Below, one piece after another: positions 26,559 through 36,623 of a stretch of DNA of 64,000 nucleotides; the first letter of the stretch is position 1, and the number at the start of each line of letters is the position of its first letter. Below the pieces are notes generated by a model that had not been told where the DNA came from, did not search any database, and saw only the letters and a list, made by a program, of their open reading frames with translations. A program made the translations under genes and the position numbers. Origin of the DNA: Yoonia sp. BS5-3 (GTDB taxonomy: Bacteria; Pseudomonadota; Alphaproteobacteria; Rhodobacterales; Rhodobacteraceae); the NCBI RefSeq assembly GCF_038069655.2, contig NZ_CP150951.2, forward strand, positions 868,001 through 932,000, read 5' to 3'.

Positions 26559-27230
26559 ATGATGAAGCCACTGATGATCCTCGCCGCCATGAGTTTGGCC
26601 ACACCTGTCGCTGCACAGCAAAGCTTTGCCGCGCCCGAAGGCTGCGAAGCCAGACTGACCGTTCAGCATCGGGGCTGCCTTTTGGTCAATGTCTGGAGCT
26701 GCGAGGCGGACAATCCCGGCGATCAGTGGCTTGCCGTGATTGGCCAGGGTGGTTTGTTCAGTGTCCAGCGTGTGGACGACGAGTTTCAGTGGGTTGAATC
26801 ATTCAAGGTCACTGGCAATGAAGCCCTGCAGCTACCGGCCTCTGACCCGGCTTCGCTGACCGAGCTGTTCGATGCCCAGGTCGACACATGGGACTTTGTG
26901 ATCGAAACCCCCGAGGGCGACGAGCGCCATGTCGGCTTTGACATGTTGACCGGCGAAACCACGACCATTGATGGCGAGCTGCTGCTGAACACCGAATATG
27001 CGGGCCGGACCTTGGATGCCGATGGCAATGAGTTGGACAACGGCAGCGGCCGCCAATTTGTCAGCGAAACCCATCGTCTGTTCTTTTTCGGCGAAAGCTG
27101 GGATGCTGCGACCCCTGATCAGATCACGGATATGTCCCCGGTTGAGTTTATCTATCCCGGCGAGGCTGGCTTTTTCTCGGACACGCCAAAGTTCGAATGC
27201 AACCAGATTGAGACGGGGTATCAGCCATGA
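26559..27230 (+). CDS. Secreted protein of unknown function (paralog 1)
   Basis: A 223-residue protein with a signal peptide (MMKPLMILAAMSLATPVAAQ). The mature part has conserved Cys residues (EGCEARLTVQHRGCLL, then NVWSCEADNPGDQW, and a late KFECNQ) and ends with EFIYPGEAGFFSDTPKFEC. The next gene encodes a paralog with the same Cys spacing and the same PVEFI-PGE-GF tail. It starts 96 bp after gltD with a GAAGGGTT ribosome site. It is probably periplasmic. I know of no assigned function; the position inside the glutamate synthase cluster is conserved-looking, but I cannot check that here. Confidence 0.8.
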   Translation: MMKPLMILAAMSLATPVAAQQSFAAPEGCEARLTVQHRGCLLVNVWSCEADNPGDQWLAVIGQGGLFSVQRVDDEFQWVESFKVTGNEALQLPASDPASLTELFDAQVDTWDFVIETPEGDERHVGFDMLTGETTTIDGELLLNTEYAGRTLDADGNELDNGSGRQFVSETHRLFFFGESWDAATPDQITDMSPVEFIYPGEAGFFSDTPKFECNQIETGYQP

Positions 27231-27898
27231 GATATCTTGCCGCCCTTCTTTGCCTTGCCGGCCCCGCCACCGCGCAATCTGGCGCGCCTGTCTTTTCGGT
27301 GCCCGGTGGTTGTGACGTCTATCTGACCGTCCAAATCGAAAGCTGCTCGGTCTCGCATTATTTTACCTGCGAAGGTGATCCTGCGGGCCATCAGCGCAGC
27401 GTGCGTCTGGATGAACAAGGCCTGACTTACGTTGGCGAGATTGACGGCGAAACCCAGTGGATCAACAGCTTTCACGTTGTGACCGGCCACCGCGAGCGGC
27501 TGGAAAGCGAACCGGTTGAACCTGCCTCATTTTCTGAACTGCTTGAAAAAGGCATTGATGATTTCGATTTCCGCACATTGTCGGACGAAATCGGGGAAAC
27601 ACGCTATGTCGGGCAGGATACGCTGACCGGTCGTCAGATTACGATTGATGGCGTCACGCTGGATGAAACCACCTATGACATTACGGCCTATGACCCTGCG
27701 GGCAATGAGATCTGGTCGGCCCAAGGTAATGAGTTCATCAGCCGCGAATGGAACCGCTTCTTTCCCGGCACCGGTACGGTCACGACCTCTGGCGGGACAA
27801 CCGCGCGTTCAGATCGCCCGGTCGAATTCATCTTCCCCGGCGAGCCCGGTTTTCTAAGCAGCCAGCCCAAGCATGGCTGCGGGATTGCGGTGTCGTGA
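27227..27898 (+). CDS. Secreted protein of unknown function (paralog 2)
   Basis: Paralog of the preceding gene, 223 residues, overlapping its stop as ATGA. Signal peptide MRYLAALLCLAGPATAQS. The Cys pattern is shared (GGCDVYLTVQIESCSVSHYF, then TCEGDPAGHQ), as is the end VEFIFPGEPGFLSSQPKHGC. A segment ETRYVGQDTLTGRQITIDG corresponds to ERHVGFDMLTGETTTIDG in paralog 1, so the two arose by tandem duplication. Its stop overlaps the GTG of the GFA-family gene. Function unknown. Confidence 0.8.
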   Translation: MRYLAALLCLAGPATAQSGAPVFSVPGGCDVYLTVQIESCSVSHYFTCEGDPAGHQRSVRLDEQGLTYVGEIDGETQWINSFHVVTGHRERLESEPVEPASFSELLEKGIDDFDFRTLSDEIGETRYVGQDTLTGRQITIDGVTLDETTYDITAYDPAGNEIWSAQGNEFISREWNRFFPGTGTVTTSGGTTARSDRPVEFIFPGEPGFLSSQPKHGCGIAVS

Positions 27899-28323
27899 TC
27901 AAGGGTCGTTGCCTCTGTGGGGCCGTCACGGTGAAGGTCGCAAGTCAGCCGGCAGGCTGGGTTGGTGCATGCCATTGCCGCATGTGTCAGCGCTGGTCGG
28001 GCGCGCTTTTCATGTGCTTTCCCGCACCAGAAGCAGATGTAACTGTGGATGGCCCGGTGCGCATCTATGCCTCATCCGATTTTGCCGAGCGTGCCTTTTG
28101 CGCGACCTGCGGATCCCATCTGTGGATGCGTGACAAGAATACGCCTGGAACGAATTACGAATTGATGCCTGGACTGTTTGACGACGCAGCCGGGTGGTCA
28201 CTGCGATCAGAAGTCTACGCAGATCAAGCCATGAAGGCAGTTGACCTGCGCGGGGATCACCCTTGCGCTACGGCTGCAGAATACGAAGCAAAACACCCGC
28301 ATGTTGAGGGAGGATTATCATGA
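27895..28323 (+). CDS. GFA-family (CENP-V/glutathione-dependent formaldehyde-activating) protein
   Basis: Small zinc protein of 142 residues. The chosen GTG start overlaps the previous stop, and the protein begins IKGRCLCGAVTVKV. Zinc-binding Cys motifs are GRCLCGAV, GACHCRMCQRW and FCATCGSHLW, the standard GFA pattern. Members are often annotated as formaldehyde-activating enzymes, but the activity is rarely proven. It overlaps gltB by ATGA. In a methylated-amine degrader a formaldehyde role is possible, although this copy is far from the tmm/tdm block. Confidence 0.88.
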   Translation: MIKGRCLCGAVTVKVASQPAGWVGACHCRMCQRWSGALFMCFPAPEADVTVDGPVRIYASSDFAERAFCATCGSHLWMRDKNTPGTNYELMPGLFDDAAGWSLRSEVYADQAMKAVDLRGDHPCATAAEYEAKHPHVEGGLS

Positions 28324-31300
28324 CAACCTATGACGAAAACTGGGTCGCCGCCGAAGAAGCAAAACGTCAGTGGATGGCCGAGAATGGTCTGTACGCGCAT
28401 GATGATGAGCATTCCTCATGCGGTGTTGGTCTTGTTGTTGCCATTGATGGCGCAGCTTCCCGCGATGTTGTGGAAAAAGGTATCAATGCCCTGAAAGCCA
28501 TTTGGCACCGTGGTGCTGTCGATGCGGACGGCAAAACCGGCGATGGCGCCGGTATTCACGTGCAGATCCCCGTCCCGTTCTTTGAGGATCAAATCCGCCG
28601 TACCGGCCATGAGCCCACAACCGGCGAGCTGATTGCCGTGGGTCAGGTGTTCCTGCCCCGCACCGATTTTGGTGCCCAAGAACGCTGCCGGACGATTGTC
28701 GAATCCGAGGTGCTGCGCATGGGGCATTATATCTATGGCTGGCGCCACGTGCCTGTCAGTACGGATTGTCTGGGTGAAAAGGCCAACGCCACCCGTCCCG
28801 AGATTGAGCAAATCCTGATCCGCTGTGAAAAGGACATGGATGAGGAACAGTTCGAGCGCGAGCTGTACATCATCCGCCGCCGGATTGAAAAAGCCGCCAC
28901 CGCTGCGGGCATCGGCGGCATGTATGTCTGTTCGCTATCCTGCCGTTCGATCATCTATAAAGGTATGATGCTGGCTGAACAGGTGGCTGAGTTCTATCCG
29001 GACCTGATGGATGAGCGTTTTGAGAGCGCTTTTGCCATCTATCACCAGCGCTATTCGACCAACACATTCCCGCAATGGTCCTTGGCCCAGCCGTTCCGCA
29101 TGCTCGCCCATAACGGCGAGATCAACACGCTGAAAGGCAACGTCAATTGGATGCGCAGCCATGAAATCCGCATGGCCTCGGGCGCGTTTGGCGACAAGGC
29201 CGAGGATATCAAGCCGATCATTCCCGCTGGAGCATCGGATTCCAGTGCGCTGGATTCCGTGTTTGAGGTTCTGGTTCGCGCGGGCCGGAATGCGCCGATG
29301 GCCAAAACCATGATGGTCCCCGAAGCCTGGTCTAAGCAAGCCGTTGAAATGCCTGCCGCCTGGCAGAACATGTACAGCTATTGCAATGCTGTGATGGAGC
29401 CATGGGACGGCCCCGCCGCCCTTGCCATGACCGATGGCCGCTGGGTCTGCGGCGGTTTGGATCGGAACGGCCTGCGCCCCTTGCGCTATGTGGTCACCGG
29501 TGACGGTCTGCTGATTGCAGGCTCTGAGGTTGGCATGGTCCCGATCGATGAAGCGACTGTTGTTGAAAAGGGCGCACTTGGCCCCGGCCAGATGATCGCT
29601 GTCGACATGGTCGAAGGCAAATTGTTCCACGACACCGAACTGAAAGACCAATTGGCCGCCGCCCAGCCCTTTGGCGACTGGGTCGGCAAGGTTGTTGATC
29701 TGAATACGATGCTGAAAAGCGTGACCGAAGATGCCAAGTTCGACGGCGATGAACTGCGCAAGCGGCAGGTTGCGGCAGGCTATACGATTGAAGAACTGGA
29801 ACAGGTTCTGGCCCCGATGGCCGAAGACGGTAAGGAAATGATCGCCTCGATGGGCGATGATACCCCCTCGGCCGTGCTGTCAAAAACCTATCGTCCGCTA
29901 TCGCATTTCTTCCGTCAGAACTTTAGCCAGGTGACAAACCCGCCGATTGACAGCCTGCGTGAAAGCCGCGTGATGTCGCTCAAAACCCGGTTTGGGAACC
30001 TCAAGAACGTGCTGGATGAAGACAGCTCGCAAACTGAAATTCTGGTGCTGGACAGCCCCTTTGTGGGCAATGCCGCCTTTGACGCGATGGTTGCCCAGTT
30101 CGGCGAAAGCGTTGCGATCATCGATTGTACCTTTGCCCCGGGCCAAGGTGCGCTAAGCGCCGGTTTGGAACGTATCCGCGCCGAGGCCGAAGATGCCGTC
30201 CGTTCGGGTGCCGGTCACCTTGTTCTGACGGACGAAAACCAATCTGCGGATCAGGTCGCCATGCCCATGATCCTGGCCACATCGGCAGTGCATTCGGGGC
30301 TGACCAAGCAAGGTTTGCGTACTTTCTGTTCGATGAATGTCCGTTCAGCCGAATGCGTTGATCCGCATTACTTTGCCGTTCTGATCGGCTGCGGTGCCAC
30401 CACGGTGAACGCTTACCTGGCGCAGGATTCCATCGCAGATCGCATTCGCCGCGGTCTGATCGAAGGCAGTTTGACGGAAGCCGTGCAGCGCTACCGCGCG
30501 GCTGTGGACGCGGGCCTGCTGAAAATCATGTCCAAGATGGGCATTTCGGTGCTGTCATCCTATCGCGGCGGTCTGAACTTTGAGGCTGTGGGCCTGTCCC
30601 GTGCGATGGTCGCCGAATATTTCCCCGGCATGCATTCACGCATTTCCGGCATCGGCGTCAGCGGCATCCAATCCAAGCTGGAAGAGGTTCATGCCAAAGG
30701 CTGGACCGGGGCATCTGACATTTTGCCAATTGGCGGCTTTTACAAGGCCCGCCGGTCGGGTGAAAAGCACGCTTGGGAAGCCCAGACCATGCATATGATG
30801 CAGGCAGCCTGCAACAAGGCCTCTTACGCATTGTGGCAGCAATATTCCAAGTCGATGCAATCAAACCCGCCAATCCATTTGCGTGACCTTTTGGCGATGA
30901 AGCCTTTGGGCAAGCCGGTTCCGATTGAAGAGGTGGAAAGCATTACCGCGATCCGCAAGCGCTTTGTCACGCCGGGCATGTCGCTTGGCGCGCTGTCGCC
31001 CGAGGCGCACCGCACCCTGTCTATCGCGATGAACCGCATTGGCGCGAAATCCGACAGTGGCGAAGGTGGCGAAAGCCCGGATGATTTCACACCGGAACCA
31101 AATGGTGACAACGCATCTGCGAAGATCAAGCAGGTCGCGTCGGGTCGTTTTGGCGTAACGGCGGAATATCTGCTGGCTTGCGAAGAGCTTGAGATCAAGG
31201 TCGCCCAGGGTGCCAAACCCGGTGAGGGTGGTCAGCTGCCCGGCATGAAGGTCACCGACCTGATTGCCAAGCTGCGCCATTCGACCAAGGGCGTGACGCT

Positions 31301-32852
31301 GATTTCGCCACCGCCGCACCACGATATCTATTCCATCGAGGATCTGGCCCAGCTGATCTATGACCTTAAGCAGATCAACCCGATCTGTAAGGTCACGGTG
31401 AAACTGGTCGCATCTTCCGGTGTTGGCACGATTGCCGCTGGTGTGGCCAAGGCCAAGGCGGATGTGATCCTTGTGTCCGGTCATAATGGCGGCACCGGTG
31501 CCTCGCCCGGGACGTCGATCAAATATGCCGGATTGCCATGGGAAATGGGTCTGACCGAGGCCCATCAGGTGCTTGCCATGAATAACCTGCGCGAGCGCGT
31601 GACGCTGCGCACTGATGGAGGTTTGCGGACAGGCCGCGATATTGTCATGGCCGCGATGTTGGGTGCCGAGGAATACGGTATCGGCACCGCCGCCCTGATT
31701 GCGATGGGCTGCATCATGGTCCGCCAGTGTCAGTCGAACACCTGCCCTGTGGGTGTCTGTACCCAAGACGAAGCCCTGCGCGACAAGTTCACCGGCAATG
31801 CCGATAAGGTCGTCAATCTGATCACCTTCTATGCCACCGAAGTCCGCGAGATTCTGGCCAGTATCGGTGCCCGCAGCCTGGATGAGGTGATTGGCCGCGC
31901 TGATCTGCTGACGCAGGTTTCGCGTGGGTCGGCCCATCTGGACGATCTGGATCTGAACCCGCTGCTGATTACCGTCGATGGCGCGCATAAGATCACCTAT
32001 GATCGTGACCGCCCGCGCAATGCCGTGGATGACACGTTAGATGCGCAGATCGTGCAGGATGCCGCCCGCTTCCTGAATGATGGTGAGAAAATGCAGCTGG
32101 ATTATGCTGTGCAAAACACACTGCGGACCATTGGAACGCGGACCTCTTCGCATATCGTGCAGCAATTTGGCATGCGCAATGCGTTGCAGCCTGATCACCT
32201 AACGGTCAAGCTGCGGGGCAGCGCGGGTCAATCGCTGGGTGCCTTTGCAGCGCCGGGTCTTAAGCTTGAGGTCTCGGGCGATGCCAATGACTATGTGGGC
32301 AAAGGTCTGTCGGGGGGCACAATTGTTGTGCGTCCACCGATGGTCAGCCCCCTGGTTGCCTCGGACAACACGATCATCGGGAACACGGTGCTTTACGGTG
32401 CGACTGACGGTTATCTTTTTGCCGCTGGCCGTGCGGGCGAACGCTTTGCTGTGCGCAATTCGGGCGCCACGGTTGTGATCGAGGGCTGCGGCACCAATGG
32501 TTGTGAATATATGACCGGCGGTGTCGCTGTGATCCTGGGTGAGATCGGGGCCAACTTTGGTGCCGGGATGACCGGCGGTATGGCCTATCTGTATGATCCA
32601 GACGGGCTAGCGCCCGAGCTGATGAATATGGAGACCCTTGTCGTCAATCCGGTGACCGTCGCCCATTGGCATGACCAGCTGAAGGGCCTGGTTGAGCGCC
32701 ATGCCGCGGAAACAGGCAGTCGCAAGGCCGCCGACCTGTTGCAACATTGGGACATAGAGAAGGATAACTTCTTGCAAGTTTGCCCCAAGGAAATGCTGGT
32801 GCACCTGCCTCATCCGCTAAGTATCGAAGAAACGGCGATCCCCGCCGAGTAA
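28320..32852 (+). CDS. gltB: Glutamate synthase large subunit (NADPH-GOGAT alpha)
   Basis: 1510-residue enzyme making two glutamates from glutamine and 2-oxoglutarate. A propeptide of about 33 residues precedes Cys34 (EHSSCGVGLVVAIDG), the amidotransferase nucleophile. Then come the central domain, the FMN-binding synthase domain (SDSGEGGESPDDF, GAKPGEGGQLPG, GHNGGTGASPGTS), the 3Fe-4S Cys cluster CQSNTCPVGVC and the C-terminal GXGXG domain (GSAGQSLGAFAAPG). The gene is complete and closed by a strong terminator. Its start overlaps the GFA gene. Confidence 0.97.
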   Translation: MTTYDENWVAAEEAKRQWMAENGLYAHDDEHSSCGVGLVVAIDGAASRDVVEKGINALKAIWHRGAVDADGKTGDGAGIHVQIPVPFFEDQIRRTGHEPTTGELIAVGQVFLPRTDFGAQERCRTIVESEVLRMGHYIYGWRHVPVSTDCLGEKANATRPEIEQILIRCEKDMDEEQFERELYIIRRRIEKAATAAGIGGMYVCSLSCRSIIYKGMMLAEQVAEFYPDLMDERFESAFAIYHQRYSTNTFPQWSLAQPFRMLAHNGEINTLKGNVNWMRSHEIRMASGAFGDKAEDIKPIIPAGASDSSALDSVFEVLVRAGRNAPMAKTMMVPEAWSKQAVEMPAAWQNMYSYCNAVMEPWDGPAALAMTDGRWVCGGLDRNGLRPLRYVVTGDGLLIAGSEVGMVPIDEATVVEKGALGPGQMIAVDMVEGKLFHDTELKDQLAAAQPFGDWVGKVVDLNTMLKSVTEDAKFDGDELRKRQVAAGYTIEELEQVLAPMAEDGKEMIASMGDDTPSAVLSKTYRPLSHFFRQNFSQVTNPPIDSLRESRVMSLKTRFGNLKNVLDEDSSQTEILVLDSPFVGNAAFDAMVAQFGESVAIIDCTFAPGQGALSAGLERIRAEAEDAVRSGAGHLVLTDENQSADQVAMPMILATSAVHSGLTKQGLRTFCSMNVRSAECVDPHYFAVLIGCGATTVNAYLAQDSIADRIRRGLIEGSLTEAVQRYRAAVDAGLLKIMSKMGISVLSSYRGGLNFEAVGLSRAMVAEYFPGMHSRISGIGVSGIQSKLEEVHAKGWTGASDILPIGGFYKARRSGEKHAWEAQTMHMMQAACNKASYALWQQYSKSMQSNPPIHLRDLLAMKPLGKPVPIEEVESITAIRKRFVTPGMSLGALSPEAHRTLSIAMNRIGAKSDSGEGGESPDDFTPEPNGDNASAKIKQVASGRFGVTAEYLLACEELEIKVAQGAKPGEGGQLPGMKVTDLIAKLRHSTKGVTLISPPPHHDIYSIEDLAQLIYDLKQINPICKVTVKLVASSGVGTIAAGVAKAKADVILVSGHNGGTGASPGTSIKYAGLPWEMGLTEAHQVLAMNNLRERVTLRTDGGLRTGRDIVMAAMLGAEEYGIGTAALIAMGCIMVRQCQSNTCPVGVCTQDEALRDKFTGNADKVVNLITFYATEVREILASIGARSLDEVIGRADLLTQVSRGSAHLDDLDLNPLLITVDGAHKITYDRDRPRNAVDDTLDAQIVQDAARFLNDGEKMQLDYAVQNTLRTIGTRTSSHIVQQFGMRNALQPDHLTVKLRGSAGQSLGAFAAPGLKLEVSGDANDYVGKGLSGGTIVVRPPMVSPLVASDNTIIGNTVLYGATDGYLFAAGRAGERFAVRNSGATVVIEGCGTNGCEYMTGGVAVILGEIGANFGAGMTGGMAYLYDPDGLAPELMNMETLVVNPVTVAHWHDQLKGLVERHAAETGSRKAADLLQHWDIEKDNFLQVCPKEMLVHLPHPLSIEETAIPAE

Positions 32853-32854
32853 TA

Positions 32855-32880
32855 AAAACCCCGCCTTTTGGCGGGGTTTT
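32855..32880 (+). terminator. Terminator after gltB
   Basis: An 11-bp stem AAAACCCCGCC / GGCGGGGTTTT with a 4-nt loop begins 3 bp after the gltB stop and is followed by T residues. Confidence 0.95.
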
Positions 32881-33092
32881 CTTTTTGCATCAATGTATTG
32901 GGCGGCCGCACGCCCAAAGCCGCCCGATTTTCACGACAGGTTACACCCGGACCCGAAAGGGGAAAAATTGCGCGTTTGCGTATTCCCGCTTTGGGGAAAA
33001 TACCGTGCTCTTTCCCTCTGAAAACATGGCGCGCTTGTTGTCATTTCCTTTCGTATTGGCGGCATCCCCGCCTTATGTGAAAGGACGACCAA

Positions 33093-33935
33093 ATGAAAAA
33101 ATTGGCAATTATCGTAGCATCGACCGCTCTTGCTGGTTTCGCAGGCGCATCCGCCCAAGCGCAAAGCACAGCATTCGAAAATCAGGATGCAGCCAGCGAT
33201 GCTGTTGAAAACCTCGAAGAGCAAATCCGCGACGATCGTGACCGTGATCTTGAGCGGTTTGGCAATAGTGGACGTCGGATTGGATCTTATGGCTCGCTTT
33301 CGGCGCGGGCGACCAGCACCAACGATGACGAAGATGATGTCGTCGATCTGGGCATTGGCCTGCGGTTTGGCACATATGACGGCCTGAACGGCTATGACCT
33401 GTCGCTAAGCTACAACTATGGCGAAGCCGACGACGAAGAGACCCAGAACAACCTTCTGGCTGGTTTTGATTACCGCCGTGATTTGTCCAGCAACCTATTC
33501 GCCTTTGGTAAAGCAGACGTTACTTTTGACGGGCTGGCCGATGAAATTGGCGAATACGAATCTGACGTGTTTGTTGGGGCCGGTCTGGGTTACCGCATCT
33601 TCAATGATGCCGAGCGTCAGTGGTCTGTGCAGGCTGGTCCCGGTTACCGCGTGGCCCAGTTGGTTGACGAGGACGAGGTGCGCGAAGCCGCTGCCAGCCT
33701 GTCATCGAACTATTTCCAAAGCCTGAGCCAAACCAGCTACATCACCAATGACACTGATGTCATTGCATCAGAAGAAAGCGTTTTGGTGAATAACGAGCTG
33801 GCGCTAAGCGTGTCGATGACGGATGCGCTTGCTCTGCGCACCAGCCTGACCACGGCGTTTAACGACGCTACCGATGATGGTCTGGATGATGCCCGGAACA
33901 CATTCGGCGTTTCTGTCGTGTATAACTTCCGTTAA
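33093..33935 (+). CDS. DUF481-like outer-membrane beta-barrel protein
   Basis: A 280-residue exported protein. Signal peptide MKKLAIIVASTALAGFAG with cleavage after AQA. The mature part begins with a charged, probably helical stretch (VENLEEQIRDDRDRDLERFG), then alternating strands such as LGIGLRFGTYDGLNGYDLSL, ending VSVVYNFR, as in DUF481/YdiY-type barrels. It is very acidic. AAGGACGACC precedes the ATG. It stands alone between two terminators. Function unknown. Confidence 0.8.
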   Translation: MKKLAIIVASTALAGFAGASAQAQSTAFENQDAASDAVENLEEQIRDDRDRDLERFGNSGRRIGSYGSLSARATSTNDDEDDVVDLGIGLRFGTYDGLNGYDLSLSYNYGEADDEETQNNLLAGFDYRRDLSSNLFAFGKADVTFDGLADEIGEYESDVFVGAGLGYRIFNDAERQWSVQAGPGYRVAQLVDEDEVREAAASLSSNYFQSLSQTSYITNDTDVIASEESVLVNNELALSVSMTDALALRTSLTTAFNDATDDGLDDARNTFGVSVVYNFR

Positions 33936-33953
33936 GCACCGACTGATCCCAAA

Positions 33954-33983
33954 AAAGGGCGCGCCATCTGGTGCGCCCTTTGC
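33954..33983 (+). terminator. Terminator after the DUF481-like gene
   Basis: Stem AAAGGGCGC / GCGCCCTTT with a 10-nt loop, about 20 bp after the stop codon. Confidence 0.85.
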
Positions 33984-34059
33984 CATTGGCGCATCAGTCC
34001 TCGCGCTTTCGCGCCGAAATCGGCGAAGCTTCTTGACGCTTTGACCCTCTCCATGGCTT

Positions 34060-34830
34060 ATGGGGACGATGGCAGAGCGTAAGAAAACGGCAAAAAAACC
34101 GGCACGCAAACCGGCGGCCAAGAAACGGACCACAAAGAAAAAACGCCCGGGGCTATTGACCCGGATTTCGGTTTTTCTGCGCCGTTTGCTCTGGGGTGCC
34201 GTGTTTTCTGCGCTTGGTTTTGTGCTGATTGCGACCTTGATCTACGCCCTGATCGCCCCACCAACGACACCCTATATGTTCGGCGAAGGGCGGCGTTTGG
34301 GCGGCGTGACCCAAACCTGGGTCGATATGGAACAGATCGCCCCCGTCATGGCCCGCTCGGCGGTCGCGGCCGAGGATGCAAATTTCTGCCTGCATTGGGG
34401 CCTTGATGTAAACGCGATCCGTAATGCTGTGGAAAGCGGGCGCGGCGGGGCCTCGACCATTTCTCAGCAGGTCGTCAAGAATGTCTATCTGTGGCATGGC
34501 CGCAGTTGGCTGCGCAAAGCGATTGAGGCGCTCTGGACCCCGCTGACCGAAGCTGCGTGGAGCAAAAGACGCATCCTTGAGATTTATCTGAACGTCGCAG
34601 AGTTTGATGAAGGCGTCTTTGGCGTGCAGGCTGCTGCCCGTCACTATTTTGGTGTGGATGCAGCCGATCTGTCGGCAGTACAGGCCGCCCGCCTAGCCGC
34701 GATCCTACCTTCGCCCAAGAACCGCTCTGCCTCAAACCCTAGTCAATTCACCCGCAACCGCGCCCGCCAGATCATGAGCGGGGCTGCAACCATTGCAGCG
34801 GATGGGCGCGCGGATTGCTTTGAAACCTGA
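34060..34830 (+). CDS. mtgA: Monofunctional biosynthetic peptidoglycan transglycosylase
   Basis: Membrane-anchored glycosyltransferase (GT51) polymerising lipid II. The 256-residue protein starts MGTMAERKK (a start three codons later is possible) with a Lys-rich cytoplasmic tail, one membrane helix at about 45-68, and the GT51 motifs EDANFCLHWGLDV, GASTISQQVVKNV and KRRILEIYLNVAEF. No transpeptidase domain is present, which fits MtgA. Confidence 0.94.
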   Translation: MGTMAERKKTAKKPARKPAAKKRTTKKKRPGLLTRISVFLRRLLWGAVFSALGFVLIATLIYALIAPPTTPYMFGEGRRLGGVTQTWVDMEQIAPVMARSAVAAEDANFCLHWGLDVNAIRNAVESGRGGASTISQQVVKNVYLWHGRSWLRKAIEALWTPLTEAAWSKRRILEIYLNVAEFDEGVFGVQAAARHYFGVDAADLSAVQAARLAAILPSPKNRSASNPSQFTRNRARQIMSGAATIAADGRADCFET

Positions 34831-34895
34831 CCTGCCCATTGATACAAACCGCCCGTTGCTGCATTGAAGTGTAAACCCTAGCCCAAGAGCCCGTG

Positions 34896-35561
34896 ATGAA
34901 CACGTTGTATCATTATCCGTTATCCCCGTTTTCCCGCAAAGTCCGCCTGTGTCTGGCCGAAAAGAAGATCGAGGTTGGGCTGGTCGAAGAACGTTATTGG
35001 GAAAAAGCCCCGGATTTTTTGCGGCGTAATCCTGCAGGCCAGGTGCCCGTGCTGAAAATGGGCAGCCGGACGATGTCTGACAGCGTCGCCATCTGTGAAT
35101 ATATCGACGAAACCCACCCCACCCCTGCGCTTTTGCCCAAAAACGCCGAGGCCCGCTGCGAGGCCCGCCGCTTGGTCGGTTGGTTTGATGATAAGTTCTA
35201 TCATGAGGTCACCACGAAACTGACGGGCGAGCGTGTCTTTCGCAAAGTCATGGGCACCGGCTATCCCGATAGCACCAATGTCAAAGCGGGCGCCAAGGCG
35301 ATCAAGTATCACCTTGATTACATGGCCTATCTTCTTGAAGACCGCCGTTGGCTTGCCGGCAATGATATGACCATGGCCGATTTTGCCGCAGCCGCGCAGC
35401 TGTCCTGTCTGGATTACACCAGCGATGTGGATTGGAACCGCCACGAATCCGTCAAGGATTGGTACGCCAAGATCAAATCGCGCCCGGCCTTCCGATCGAT
35501 CCTTGCCGATGAAGTGCCCGGCTTTCAGCCTGCTGCGCATTATGCCGATCTTGATTTTTGA
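34896..35561 (+). CDS. Glutathione S-transferase family protein
   Basis: Cytosolic GST of 221 residues from the ATG at 34896. The N-terminal thioredoxin-fold has YHYPLSPFSRKVRLCLAEKK and NPAGQVPVLKMGSRTMSDS (the cis-Pro and Ser of the GSH site), and the C-terminal helical domain has WLAGNDMTMADFAAAAQLS. It precedes queG by 21 bp and may be cotranscribed. Substrate unknown. Confidence 0.9.
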   Translation: MNTLYHYPLSPFSRKVRLCLAEKKIEVGLVEERYWEKAPDFLRRNPAGQVPVLKMGSRTMSDSVAICEYIDETHPTPALLPKNAEARCEARRLVGWFDDKFYHEVTTKLTGERVFRKVMGTGYPDSTNVKAGAKAIKYHLDYMAYLLEDRRWLAGNDMTMADFAAAAQLSCLDYTSDVDWNRHESVKDWYAKIKSRPAFRSILADEVPGFQPAAHYADLDF

Positions 35562-35582
35562 TCTGACACTGCTGCCGGTCCG

Positions 35583-36623
35583 ATGACCGACAAGCACGAT
35601 CTGATCGCCTTCGCGACAGAGGCCGGATTTGCCAAGGTTGGGTTCTGCCGCCCTGATAGCGTGCCCGAAATCGCCGCGCGCCTGGCCGCCTTTGTGGATG
35701 CCGGGATGCATGGTCAGATGGCCTGGATGGCCGAGCGCATGCATTGGCGCGGCGATCCTGCAGCGCTGTGGCCTGCGGCGAAAACGGTTATCATGCTGGC
35801 CGAGCCTTACACCCCGACCCATGATCCAATGACGGTTCTTGGCCAACCCGACCGCGCCGCGATCAGCGTCTATGCCCAGGGGCGCGATTACCATGACATC
35901 GTCAAAAAACGCCTCAAACGGGTGGGCCGCTGGCTGATTGATCAGGTCCCAGGCGCCGAGATCAAAGTATTTGTCGATACCGCCCCTGTCATGGAAAAGC
36001 CGCTGGCCCAGGCCGCCGGGCTTGGATGGCAAGGCAAGCACACCAATCTGCTGGGTCGCGATTTAGGGTCTTGGTTCTTTCTCGGTGCCATTTTCACCAC
36101 CGTTGATTTCCCCCCCGACGACGCCGAGATCAGCCATTGCGGGTCATGTACTGCCTGTTTGGATATATGCCCCACCGCCGCCTTTCCGGCGCCTTATCAA
36201 CTCGATGCCCGCCGCTGCATTTCCTATTTGACCATCGAACATAAGGGCCCGGTGGATGAAACGCTGCGCGCCCGGATGGGCAATCGCATCTATGGCTGCG
36301 ATGATTGTCTGGCCGTTTGCCCTTGGAACAAATTTGCCCAAGACGGCCGCGATGCCCGCTTTGCCGCCCGCGACGATCTGCAAGCCCCCCCATTGGCCGA
36401 ACTTGCCGCGCTGGATGATCCCGGTTTTCGCAACCGCTTTTCAGGCTCGCCTATCAAGCGCATTGGCCGGGATCGCTTTGTGCGCAATGTGGCTTATGCC
36501 ATTGGCAATTCGGGCGACCCCGCATTGCTGGGCGCAGTCTCACCTTTGGTTGATGATCCTGATACGGCAGTGGCAGACGCCGCGCGTTGGGCTATCTTGC
36601 GATTGCAGGAGGTAGCCCCATGA
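35583..36623 (+). CDS. queG: Epoxyqueuosine reductase
   Basis: Cobalamin- and Fe-S-dependent enzyme for the last step of queuosine tRNA modification. The 346-residue protein has the DUF1730 N-terminus and two 4Fe-4S clusters ([17 protein letters not shown] and [15 protein letters not shown]), followed by a C-terminal HEAT-like segment. Its stop overlaps the next start (ATGA), so the sugar dehydrogenase gene is translated from the same message. Confidence 0.95.
   Translation: MTDKHDLIAFATEAGFAKVGFCRPDSVPEIAARLAAFVDAGMHGQMAWMAERMHWRGDPAALWPAAKTVIMLAEPYTPTHDPMTVLGQPDRAAISVYAQGRDYHDIVKKRLKRVGRWLIDQVPGAEIKVFVDTAPVMEKPLAQAAGLGWQGKHTNLLGRDLGSWFFLGAIFTTVDFPPDDAEISHCGSCTACLDICPTAAFPAPYQLDARRCISYLTIEHKGPVDETLRARMGNRIYGCDDCLAVCPWNKFAQDGRDARFAARDDLQAPPLAELAALDDPGFRNRFSGSPIKRIGRDRFVRNVAYAIGNSGDPALLGAVSPLVDDPDTAVADAARWAILRLQEVAP

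Noticed and set aside
30861..31988. 375-codon minus-strand reading inside gltB
   Set aside because: It is opposite the strong gltB FMN domain; length comes from codon bias of GC-rich DNA.
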